Of a stretch of 64,000 nt of DNA, positions 56,945 through 64,000 are shown piece by piece (position 1 is the first letter of the stretch; each line of letters begins with the position of its first letter). The notes beneath the pieces are model-generated. The model ran no database searches. It was not told where the DNA came from and was given only the letters and a program-made list of their open reading frames with translations. The translations under genes were made by a program, and so were the position numbers. Source of the stretch: Sphingomonas sp. PP-CE-1G-424 (GTDB lineage Bacteria > Pseudomonadota > Alphaproteobacteria > Sphingomonadales > Sphingomonadaceae); contig NZ_SLXW01000004.1 in NCBI RefSeq assembly GCF_004341085.1, positions 248,001 to 312,000 of the forward strand, in the 5' to 3' direction.

Positions 56945-57232
56945 TCAAACCCGCTCGGTCAGCTCGATCTCGCCCTCGACCTCCATCTCATCCTCGTCGC
57001 CCATCTCGTCCATGTCGGGCATCGTGAAGTCCGCCTTCCAGTCGTAGACCTTCTCGACCCCGCCCTGCACCCAGACGCGGACCGCGCCAGAGGTGATCTC
57101 GCCGCCCATCGCGCCGACGAAATCCGCAACCAGCGAATCCGCCGCATCCTCGTGATCGGTCGCGCCGGGGATCGTAGCGGCGGTCATTTCCTCATCGAGT
57201 TCGATGATCTGCGCCCAATATTGCTTCGCCAT
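56945..57232 (-). CDS. Small acidic protein, hypothetical
   Basis: The 95-residue product starts MAKQYWAQIIELDEEMTAAT, has VADFVGAMGGEITSGAVRVW and a very acidic end (DMDEMGDEDEMEVEGEIELT). I do not recognise a family. Codon use and length fit a real gene. It is followed on the same strand by a family A element and convergent zwf. Confidence 0.65.
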   Translation of the reverse strand: MAKQYWAQIIELDEEMTAATIPGATDHEDAADSLVADFVGAMGGEITSGAVRVWVQGGVEKVYDWKADFTMPDMDEMGDEDEMEVEGEIELTERV

Positions 57233-57284
57233 GTGTCGCTCCTGCGTAGATGAAAGGCCGTCAGCCGGGGTATATGAGACGCCG

Positions 57285-57515
57285 TCAGCCGGCAGTGATA
57301 ATAGGGTGATCCTCGCGCAGCCGGTCCGCCAGCCGCTCGACCGCGTCGACCTCGCTCGCGCTGCCCGAAGGGGTCACCGCCCAGTTGCAATGCGCGTGCG
57401 TCGCGAGGCTGTAGACCTTCACGTCGCCGACGATCAGCCGCCACCGCCGCCGGTCGCCGCTATTGTACCGGACGAGGTTGGTGACGAACAGGCTCTGGAG
57501 ATCCGATGCGGTCAT
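57285..57515 (-). CDS. Small hypothetical protein
   Basis: The 76-residue product has LFVTNLVRYNSGDRRRWRLI, then VGDVKVYSLATHAHCNWAVT and a helical end VDAVERLADRLREDHPIITA. I know it only as a Sphingomonad-type hypothetical. It lies between the acidic-protein gene and the HxlR regulator, all on the minus strand. Confidence 0.65.
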   Translation of the reverse strand: MTASDLQSLFVTNLVRYNSGDRRRWRLIVGDVKVYSLATHAHCNWAVTPSGSASEVDAVERLADRLREDHPIITAG

Positions 57516-57558
57516 CCGCGCCCCATAGCGACAAGCGGATCGTCACTGCAAACCGTCG

Positions 57559-57936
57559 TTACCGTCGCGAGGTCGGCTTGGCCTGCAACGCATCGAGCGC
57601 ATCGGCATTGCGGCGCCCCCAGTCGTAGAGAAGCTCGACCGGCTCGACGAACCGCGCGCCGAGCGGCGTCAGCGCATAATCCACCGCGGGCGGCACCGTC
57701 CCGTGGACGGTCCGCACGACCAGCCCCGCCGCCTCCATCTCGCGCAACGTCTGCGTCAGCATCTTCTTCGAGATTCCCGGGATCGAGCGCAGCAGCACGC
57801 CGGTCCGCGCCGGGCCGTCATGCCGCACGTGCAACGTATGCAGGATCATGCTCGTCCACTTGGTCGCGAACAGCTCCAGCGTCCGCCGCGGCGCGCAATC
57901 CTCGCGCCATTCCTCGTCGGCCGTTCCCGCCTGCAT
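57559..57936 (-). CDS. HxlR-family transcriptional regulator
   Basis: The 125-residue product is a HxlR winged helix: CAPRRTLELFATKWTSMILH (conserved Cys14 and KWT motif), FATKWT helix, LLRSIPGISKKMLTQTLREM (recognition helix) and VPPAVDYALTPLGARF (wing). The Cys is typical of redox or electrophile-sensing members. It is divergent from the PRISE-type reductase with 95 bases between the two starts, so it probably controls that gene and itself. Confidence 0.93.
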   Translation of the reverse strand: MQAGTADEEWREDCAPRRTLELFATKWTSMILHTLHVRHDGPARTGVLLRSIPGISKKMLTQTLREMEAAGLVVRTVHGTVPPAVDYALTPLGARFVEPVELLYDWGRRNADALDALQAKPTSRR

Positions 57937-57949
57937 GTGGATACCTTCC

Positions 57950-58002
57950 GGTGCCTATGTCCCCAAAGGGTGCCTTCTAGAAGCCCGTGCGTTCGGTGCC
58001 TA
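57950..58002. promoter_or_regulatory. Three GGTGCCTW repeats, candidate HxlR operator
   Basis: GGTGCCTA (57950-57957), GGTGCCTT (57969-57976) and GGTGCCTA (57995-58002) lie in the same direction in the gap between HxlR and reductase genes, at steps of 19 and 26 bases. Binding by the regulator is inferred. Confidence 0.5.
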
Positions 58003-58031
58003 GCTGGTAGCGAGCAGATAAGGAGCTGAAG

Positions 58032-59093
58032 ATGGCCAAGACGGCATTGGTAGTAGGAACGAGCGGGATCGTCGGCAGCGCGACCGCCGCGGCATTGGTG
58101 AAATCCGGCTGGACCGTCCACGGTCTCGCGCGGCGCCCGACCGAGCAGGACGGCGTCCAGCCCGTCGCGGCGGACCTCCAGGATCCCGCCAGCCTCGAAA
58201 AGGCGCTCACCGGCCTCAAGCCCGACGCGGTGTTGATCGCCACCTGGTCGCGGCAGGACAGCGAGGCGGAGAACATCCGCGTCAACGGCGGCATGGTCCG
58301 CAACCTGCTCGGCGCGCTCTCGCCAGCCGGCAGCGTTGGCCACGTGGCGCTGGTGACGGGCCTCAAGCACTACCTCGGACCGTTCGAGGCGTACGGCAAG
58401 GGCATCCTCCCGCAGACCCCGTTCCGCGAGGAGCAGGGCCGCCTAGACGTCGAGAATTTCTACTACGCGCAGGAAGACGCCGTGTTCGAGGCGGCCGAGC
58501 GCGACGGCTTCGGCTGGAGCGTCCACCGCCCGCACACGATCATCGGCAAGGCGGTCGGCAATGCGATGAACATGGGCACCACGCTCGCGGTCTACGCGAC
58601 CTTGTGCCGCGAAACCGGCCGCCCGTTCCGCTTTCCCGGCTCGGCGGCGCAGTGGAACGGCCTGACCGACATGACCAGCGCGACGATGCTCGCCGATCAC
58701 CTGATCTGGGCGGCGACCACGCCCGAGGCGCGCAACGAGGCGTTCAACGTCGTCAACGGCGACGTCTTCCGCTGGAGCTGGATGTGGGGCCGCATCGCCG
58801 AATGGTTCGGGATCGAGCCGGCCCCGTTCGACGGCACCATCCTGACGCTCGACGAGCAGATGAAGGACGATGCCGGCATCTGGCGCGAGATCGCCGCGCG
58901 CGAAGGTCTGGCGGAAGCCGACCTGTCGCGCCTCGCCTCGCCGTGGCATACCGACGCCGATCTCGGCCGCCCGATCGAGGTGGTCACGGACATGGGCAAG
59001 AGCCGGCGGCTCGGGTTCAAGGAATACCAGCCGACCGACGACGCGTTCTTCGACCTGTTCGCGGAGCTGCGCGCGGACCGGCTGATCCCGTAA
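58032..59093 (+). CDS. PRISE-type enone reductase (SDR family)
   Basis: The 353-residue product has an N-terminal NADP fold, VVGTSGIVGSATAAALVKSG, then VTGLKHYLGPFEAYGKG and ENFYYAQEDAVFEAAE. The last two hold the Lys and the NFYYxxED signature of progesterone 5-beta-reductase/iridoid-synthase-like enzymes (PRISEs). It probably reduces the C=C bond of small enones with NADPH. Placement opposite an electrophile-type HxlR regulator fits a detoxification role, which is inference. AAGGAG precedes the ATG. Confidence 0.9.
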   Translation: MAKTALVVGTSGIVGSATAAALVKSGWTVHGLARRPTEQDGVQPVAADLQDPASLEKALTGLKPDAVLIATWSRQDSEAENIRVNGGMVRNLLGALSPAGSVGHVALVTGLKHYLGPFEAYGKGILPQTPFREEQGRLDVENFYYAQEDAVFEAAERDGFGWSVHRPHTIIGKAVGNAMNMGTTLAVYATLCRETGRPFRFPGSAAQWNGLTDMTSATMLADHLIWAATTPEARNEAFNVVNGDVFRWSWMWGRIAEWFGIEPAPFDGTILTLDEQMKDDAGIWREIAAREGLAEADLSRLASPWHTDADLGRPIEVVTDMGKSRRLGFKEYQPTDDAFFDLFAELRADRLIP

Positions 59094-59125
59094 GTCTTAT
59101 GGCGGGGTGGAACCCAATCTAAAAT

Positions 59126-59247
59126 CCTCCCCCGCCAGGGGGAGGTGGCTGGCCCTTGCCAGACGGAGGGGGCGGTAAGGGAAACCACCGTTCCGTGTCC
59201 TCCCCCTCCGTCACCTTCGGCGCCACCTCCCCCTTGCGGGGGAGGAT
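59126..59247. repeat. Inverted-repeat element, family C (copy 2)
   Basis: TCCTCCCCCGCCAGGGGGAG and the opposed CTCCCCCTTGCGGGGGAGGA, with GGTGGCTGGCCCTTGCC and TCACCTTCGGCGCCACC inside. Very close to copy 1 at 20684. Confidence 0.87.
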
Positions 59248-59261
59248 CGCAGGACGGCAAG

Positions 59262-61649
59262 CTAGCTTTTAACCGCCACCGTCGCGACCACCGCCGGATC
59301 ATCCCGAAGCTTCAAATACAGCGCACCGCCAACCGGCTTGGGCACGGTCAGGGAAGCCCCGGTAAACCCTTCCGGCACTCGAACCGCATCCGCAAATCCC
59401 GCATTCGCCGCCACCGAATCGATCAGGAACAAGTCGTTCCCGGCAAGTGTGCAGACGTCCTTGCAAGTCACCCCGGCCAACGCCGGCATGCGCACCAGGG
59501 TCGTCAACGGCACCCAGTCGCCCGCAACGCCGTCCTGCACCAGCCGCCAACGGAGCGGCCCATGCGCGGACACGCCCAGCGCCTTGCCCGGCTCGACCGA
59601 CACCACCGCGATCCGCTCGTCCTGCACGGTCAGCCCGCGTCCCGACGCGACGCTCGTCGTCGCCCCGCCGGCGACCGCACCGATCTCGACGCTGTCCCCC
59701 GCCGCGAACCGCGTCGCCCCCTCCGCACGCAGCGAGAAGGTCAGCCGGGAATCCTGCGCGATCGCCGTATCACCCGCCAGCACGACCGGCAGGCCAGGGG
59801 AGGGGGGCGCCACCACACTCTTGGCGATCAGCGTAGCCTTGGGCCGCGCCGCCGCGACGGTGAACTTCACCGACCGCTTCCGCCCATCGGTCAGCGTCAC
59901 GAGCGCCGTCTTCGTCTGACCAATGGCAAAGGCCGGCGCCGTATCCGCGGTCAGCCCCAGCAGATCGCCCTTGTCCGCGCGCACCACCTCGCCGGGCTTG
60001 AACGCGACCCCGTCGACCGTCATCGACGCGACCAGATCGAGCCGGGTCCCCGCCAGCGTCCCCGCCGCGTCACCCGCATACAGCGTCAGGCCATCGATCC
60101 GCCCCGCCTCGGCGAGCGCAGTCAGCGCGATCTTCTCCGGCGCCTCGACCCCGTATTGCTTGACCAGCAGCGTCAATTTCCCCGGCGCGGTCTTCGCCAG
60201 CGGCAGCGTCAGTCCGATCCGGTCGCCAGTGGTCGTCCACGCCAGCGGCACGTCGCCCGCCGCGCTGGTCAGCGTCACCGCCTCGACGCAGCTCGGCGTC
60301 GGCCCTGCCAGTGCGACCGGGTTGTCGCGCCCGACCACCAGGTTCTCCGGATCGGTGTCGACCATCGTCCACCCGCCCGCGCGCGGCACCTGCAAGCGGA
60401 ACTGCGGCCCGTCGAACGGCGTGAATCCCCAACGCCCGTGCAGCTTGGCATCGGTCACCGAGCTCAAGCCCGCGGTCTGCATCCCGACCTGATCGAGCAC
60501 ATACCCCCCGCGCTCGGCATCGGCCTGCACCGGCAGTTCGACCACGCCACCCTGCGGCGTCGTCACCCGCAAGCTCATGTCGTGCGCGAACTTGGTCGCA
60601 TAGATCAGCGGCGCGCCCTCGACCGGCAGCACGAGATCGGGCTTGGCCGCGCAGACCAGCCGGTCCGCCTCCGCGCGCCGCAACGTCGGCGTCTGCGGCG
60701 TGCCCGTCTCGATCACCGGCATCGCGACGACCATCACCGATTTCGGGCTCGCGAATGACGGCGCCGCATTCAACAACAACGCCATCCGATCGTCATGCAA
60801 CCGCGCCAATGCCGGAATGTAGCGGAATTGCGTCGACTGGAACGCGCCGAAGATCTTCGCCAGATCGCGCACCACGCCGATATACGGGCTGTAGTACCCG
60901 AGCCCGCCCGCCGGCGTCGCGCTGAGTTGCAGCGCCAGATCGGTCGGCGCGCCCACCAGCGTATCTGCCAGCGTCGAGCTCTGGCCATCCGCCAGCACCA
61001 GCGAATCGCGGCTCTGCGTGAGGCAGGAGGCTTGCAGATCGGCGGCGAGATCGAGGCATTCCGCCTTCAGCTTGATCGAGAGGCTGCGCGACAGCAGCGG
61101 CGAGACCGCTTCGATCCGCTCCGGCCGGGTCCGCTCGAGCGCATGGATACTGTCGAGAAACGCATCGAGCCGCGCGCGATCGAGCGATGCCTGATCCAGA
61201 TCCTGCACCGCGCGGACGAACGCCCCCGGCTGCTTGCGAACCGCCGCGACGACGGTATCGAACCCACCGCTGTCGGGCACAAGGAACACCACCAACTGCC
61301 GCGCCCCGTCCGGCACCTTCAACGTCAGCGCGGCCTTCTTCGTTTTCCACGTCTCCGCCTTGAAGAACCACGACTTCGGCGGCGGCTCGGTCGCACCGCG
61401 CAAAAACCCCGCGACCAGGAGATAGCGCTCGGCATCGTCCTTCTTGCCGGTCGGCAGGTCCGCCGCGATCGTGACCCGGTCGCCGGTCGCGAGCCGCGGC
61501 ACCTGCGCGATCGGCAGGGTCGTCGTCCCGTGCGTCACGCCGACACGCAAATTCGGCCCGGTCAGGTCGAACGGCGCAGGATCGGCGTTGGCTATCGTCG
61601 GCGCGAGCGCCGCGGCCAGAGCACAGAGCGGAAGAAAGCGAAGCATCAT
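59262..61649 (-). CDS. Large exported protein of unknown function
   Basis: The 795-residue product starts MMLRFLPLCALAAALAPTIA, a clear Sec signal. I do not recognise a domain. The first about 340 residues include a helical stretch (AVQDLDQASLDRARLDAFLD) with a Cys pair (ECLDLAADLQASCLT); the rest appears beta-rich with Ig-like repeats (such as GRIDGLTLYAGDAAGTLAGT). A second Cys pair (VTCKDVCTLAG) is near the C-terminus. It may be a surface or periplasmic scaffold. The frame continues upstream to 62039 but that part is antisense to the next gene; ATG at 61649 or 61667 are plausible starts. Confidence 0.75.
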   Translation of the reverse strand: MMLRFLPLCALAAALAPTIANADPAPFDLTGPNLRVGVTHGTTTLPIAQVPRLATGDRVTIAADLPTGKKDDAERYLLVAGFLRGATEPPPKSWFFKAETWKTKKAALTLKVPDGARQLVVFLVPDSGGFDTVVAAVRKQPGAFVRAVQDLDQASLDRARLDAFLDSIHALERTRPERIEAVSPLLSRSLSIKLKAECLDLAADLQASCLTQSRDSLVLADGQSSTLADTLVGAPTDLALQLSATPAGGLGYYSPYIGVVRDLAKIFGAFQSTQFRYIPALARLHDDRMALLLNAAPSFASPKSVMVVAMPVIETGTPQTPTLRRAEADRLVCAAKPDLVLPVEGAPLIYATKFAHDMSLRVTTPQGGVVELPVQADAERGGYVLDQVGMQTAGLSSVTDAKLHGRWGFTPFDGPQFRLQVPRAGGWTMVDTDPENLVVGRDNPVALAGPTPSCVEAVTLTSAAGDVPLAWTTTGDRIGLTLPLAKTAPGKLTLLVKQYGVEAPEKIALTALAEAGRIDGLTLYAGDAAGTLAGTRLDLVASMTVDGVAFKPGEVVRADKGDLLGLTADTAPAFAIGQTKTALVTLTDGRKRSVKFTVAAARPKATLIAKSVVAPPSPGLPVVLAGDTAIAQDSRLTFSLRAEGATRFAAGDSVEIGAVAGGATTSVASGRGLTVQDERIAVVSVEPGKALGVSAHGPLRWRLVQDGVAGDWVPLTTLVRMPALAGVTCKDVCTLAGNDLFLIDSVAANAGFADAVRVPEGFTGASLTVPKPVGGALYLKLRDDPAVVATVAVKS

Positions 61650-61791
61650 CGGGGTGAGTCTCGTCATCATGGGCGCAGCGATGACCTGCGCCGGTGTCCA
61701 GATTAGGGCAAGCGCGGCGCGTCGATCGCCCCCTTGATCCAACCCGCGCGGTGCCGCACACGAAGCGCTACTCGGGGAAGGGGACAACCAC

Positions 61792-63066
61792 ATGACGATC
61801 GCCAGGATTCTCGCCGCAGCCTTGCTCGCCGGCACGGCCACCACCGCGGACGCAAAGACGGTGGTCGTCACCGCCGCACACATGATCGACGTCCTCGCGG
61901 GCAAGCGCGTCGACAACCCGCAGGTCACGATCGTCGACGGCCGCATCACCGCGGTCGGGCGCAAGGGCGATGCAGTGCCCGCCGGCGCCGAACGCGTCGA
62001 TCTGGGCGAGCGTACGCTGCTTCCCGGCCTGATCGACATGCACGTCCACCTGACTAGCGACCCGACGCTCAGCGGCTACCGCCAGCTCGAATTCACCGAC
62101 AATTTCTGGACCGTCGTCGGCGTCGCCAATGCGCGCAAAACGCTCGACGCTGGCTTCACCACCGTCCGCAACGTCGGCTCGGCCAATTACGACGACGTCG
62201 CGATCAAGCAGGGTATCGAGCGCGGCTACGTGCCCGGCCCGCGCATCGTCCCCGCCACCTACGCGCTCGGCGCGACCGGCGGCCACTGCGACGCGACCGA
62301 GTTCCCGCCCTCAATCCAGGTCCCGCACCCCCAGATCGCCAACACGCCCGACGAGTTTCGCGGTGCCGTTCGGACGATCCGCAAATACGGTGCCGAGGTG
62401 GTCAAGGTCTGCATGACCGGCGGCGTCCTCTCGAAGACCGACAGCGTCGGCGCGCAGCAGATCAGCCTCCCCGAGATCAAGGCGATCGTCGACGAAGCGC
62501 ACATGCTCGGCATGAAGGTCGCAGTCCACGCCCACGGCACCGAAGGCATCAACGACGCACTCCGCGCCGGCGTCGACACGATCGAACACGCAAGCCTCGC
62601 CGACGCCGAATCGTTCAAGCTCGCCAAGGCCAGCGGCGCGTGGTTCGACATGGATATCTACGACGACGACTATATCCTCGCCGAGGGCGCGAAGAACGGC
62701 GTCTTCGCCGAAAGCCTCGAAAAGGAACGCGCGATCGGCCTCAAGCAACGCCAGACCTTCCGCGCGGCGCACGCCGCCGGGGTGAAGATGCTGTTCGGCA
62801 CCGACGGCGGCGTCTACCCCAACGGCAACAACGCGCTCCAGTTCGCCAAGATGGTCGAATGGGGCATGACCCCGATCGAGGCGATCCAGGCCGCCACCTC
62901 CAGTGCCGCGACCGCGCTCGGACGCACCGCCGACGTCGGCGCGATCCAGCCCGGCCGCTTCGGCGACCTGATCGCGGTCGAAGGCGACCCGCTCGCCGAT
63001 GTCCGCCAGTTGGAGCACCCCGCATTCGTCATGAAGGGCGGCGCGGTCGTCGTCGCAGCCCACTAA
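61792..63066 (+). CDS. Exported amidohydrolase (Xaa-Pro dipeptidase-like)
   Basis: The 424-residue product has a signal peptide (ARILAAALLAGTATTADA) and an amidohydrolase barrel: LPGLIDMHVHLTSDPTLSGY (HxH metal ligands), GAEVVKVCMTGGVLSKTDSV (Lys bridge region), VAVHAHGTEGINDALRAGVD, TIEHASLAD and MLFGTDGGVYPNGNNALQFA (catalytic Asp). The subgroup is annotated as Xaa-Pro dipeptidase or imidazolonepropionase-like; exported members in Sphingomonads act on peptides or amides. Substrate open. Confidence 0.92.
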   Translation: MTIARILAAALLAGTATTADAKTVVVTAAHMIDVLAGKRVDNPQVTIVDGRITAVGRKGDAVPAGAERVDLGERTLLPGLIDMHVHLTSDPTLSGYRQLEFTDNFWTVVGVANARKTLDAGFTTVRNVGSANYDDVAIKQGIERGYVPGPRIVPATYALGATGGHCDATEFPPSIQVPHPQIANTPDEFRGAVRTIRKYGAEVVKVCMTGGVLSKTDSVGAQQISLPEIKAIVDEAHMLGMKVAVHAHGTEGINDALRAGVDTIEHASLADAESFKLAKASGAWFDMDIYDDDYILAEGAKNGVFAESLEKERAIGLKQRQTFRAAHAAGVKMLFGTDGGVYPNGNNALQFAKMVEWGMTPIEAIQAATSSAATALGRTADVGAIQPGRFGDLIAVEGDPLADVRQLEHPAFVMKGGAVVVAAH

Positions 63067-63294
63067 GTCACGCGGACCGGAACGGCGTCTGGTTCCCCCG
63101 CGAAAGCGGGGGCCAGGAATGACACGCGCTACATTCGCAACGCTGAAATGCCGCCTTCGCGGAAGCGCCACTCAAGCAATGAATCGGACATATGCATCAC
63201 AAAAATGCGCAGACTTCAGAGATCTTTGGTGTGATGTAAAATATGTGAGTTTTGCATCAGGTGCATAGTTGGCAGGCACTTTTTCAGCAGCCTA
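63067..63294. other. Intergenic, AT-richer, with short motif repeats
   Basis: The first part has a single repeat arm (CCCCCGCGAAAGCGGGGGCC, about 63092-63111). From about 63180 the base composition falls and TGCATCA-like words recur: ATGCATCACAAAAATGC, GTGTGATGTAAA and TTTTGCATCAGGTGCAT. No gene seen. Confidence 0.45.
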
Positions 63295-63705
63295 TTAGGT
63301 CTGATAAAGCCCGTGGATATGTTTCAGCGCCGCAGCGTCACACTGCCGCGCGCGACGGGTGAACTGCGTTACCGTCGCACCAGTGGTCTTCACAAAATCC
63401 TCCACCAGCAGCGTCGTCTCGCGATAATCCAGTTCGAATCCTTCGAGTAGGATCAGAGCCACGCCACGTTCGACCATCCGCGTCGCCTCTGACGCTGCGG
63501 CGGTGTACATCCGCCGAATGTGGCCGAGGTATTGTCTCATGACAGCGTACCGGAAATTTGGTGACGTCGATCGCTTTACCGCGCACCAATCGTCGGCCGA
63601 CAATGTGTCGAGCAGCTTGAATAGTGCTTCGATGTACTTGCCCCATTCGCGCGGGTTGGCTCCAACCGTCTCGATCAGAGCAAGGGTCTGTTGTCTGTTG
63701 TCCAA
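63295..63705 (-). CDS. Hypothetical helical protein
   Basis: The 136-residue product is helical throughout (WGKYIEALFKLLDTLSADDW, MRQYLGHIRRMYTAAASEAT) and ends in TQFTRRARQCDAAALKHIHG. I do not recognise it. It has a TTG start preceded by GGGAGG, and base composition is lower in GC than the window average. The upstream frame ends one base before it. Could be an accessory gene of recent arrival. Confidence 0.55.
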   Translation of the reverse strand: MDNRQQTLALIETVGANPREWGKYIEALFKLLDTLSADDWCAVKRSTSPNFRYAVMRQYLGHIRRMYTAAASEATRMVERGVALILLEGFELDYRETTLLVEDFVKTTGATVTQFTRRARQCDAAALKHIHGLYQT

Positions 63706-63706
63706 C

Positions 63707-63910
63707 TCAACCTCCCGCCGGAATCATGTAGTTGCCTTCAGCATATACCGGGATGTGAGTAGCATCCGTGATTAAGTGGCGATCGATGAGCGATTCTATA
63801 CGTGAGGGGTAGCGCTCAGGCTGCTTTCGGAAAGCTGCCGCGCACCAGCGAGTTCCGCAGCGCGGTACCGACGGCGGCAGCACCGCAACTCCTCTATCAA
63901 CCCTCCGCAC
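63707..63910 (-). CDS. Short possible ORF, maybe a gene fragment
   Basis: A 67-residue frame whose C-terminal half (RYPSRIESLIDRHLITDATH, then IPVYAEGNYMIPAGG) looks protein-like, while the first 20 residues do not. Its stop is followed after one base by the TTG of the next gene, with the ribosome site inside its last codons. It could be a real small gene with a later start, or the end of a broken one. Confidence 0.3.
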   Translation of the reverse strand: MRRVDRGVAVLPPSVPRCGTRWCAAAFRKQPERYPSRIESLIDRHLITDATHIPVYAEGNYMIPAGG

Positions 63911-64000
63911 AATCCTGTCGAAGGCCCACGCCCAAGGGGGAAGGCCGCGGTGACACTGCGCCCCAGACGCCCAATGTCGACACCCTGCCCACCGATCCGG

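Noticed and set aside
61650..62039. Extension of the large exported protein to 62039
   Set aside because: This part is antisense to the amidohydrolase gene and would bury a clear signal peptide inside the chain.

Overview
The window is high-GC, densely coded bacterial chromosome. Gene content points to a Sphingomonas-like alphaproteobacterium: a cell-cycle regulator TrcR (DUF1013), DUF1192 and DUF3597 proteins, SapC, an M16 protease-type fusion, a queA/tgt/coaD gene order and very many short inverted-repeat elements between genes. The genus is inferred from these families, not from a marker gene; I saw no rRNA, tRNA or CRISPR array.

Region 1 (1-11160) is a TCA-cycle block: the end of sdhB, a PaaI-type thioesterase, zapE, mdh, sucD, sucA, sucB and lpd. 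It carries two small insertions: a GIY-YIG nuclease gene lying exactly between the two arms of a REP-like inverted repeat (mdh/sucD gap), and a DUF433/DUF5615 toxin-antitoxin-like pair between sucB and lpd. Region 2 (11160-17923) has a tandem array of about 242-bp repeats, a membrane diguanylate cyclase, two poorly known proteins and uvrA. Region 3 (17920-25080) looks accessory: an AT-richer P-loop ATPase (KAP/Sll1717-like) whose stop overlaps that of uvrA, a BrnT/BrnA pair, a run of Sphingomonad-type hypothetical genes, DUF3597, a glycine-zipper lipoprotein and a cold-shock protein.

Region 4 (25168-34808) is mostly one minus-strand operon: xseB, ispA, coaD, a cyclophilin, queA, an EF-hand protein, tgt, a small membrane protein and an M16 peptidase, then a SleB-type hydrolase. 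It joins isoprenoid, CoA and queuosine-tRNA synthesis with envelope proteins. Region 5 (34893-50936) holds a 7TM diguanylate cyclase, clpA, DUF1192, a quinone oxidoreductase, an LpxH-like phosphoesterase with a glycosyltransferase, trcR, several hydrolases and transferases and a DEAD-box helicase. Region 6 (51047-64000) has a GlcD-like oxidase, sapC, a candidate small RNA with an anti-Shine-Dalgarno motif, an NhaP-type antiporter, zwf, a divergent HxlR regulator/PRISE reductase pair, a large exported protein, an amidohydrolase and a less GC-rich end.

At least six families of hairpin-bearing inverted repeats fill the gaps. The most interesting candidates for something undescribed are the GIY-YIG gene framed by the same repeat arms that occur elsewhere in the window as compact elements, the CCUCCUCCC small RNA locus, and the ATPase plus BrnT/BrnA island. 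All calls come from reading the sequence and translations; no database search was run.
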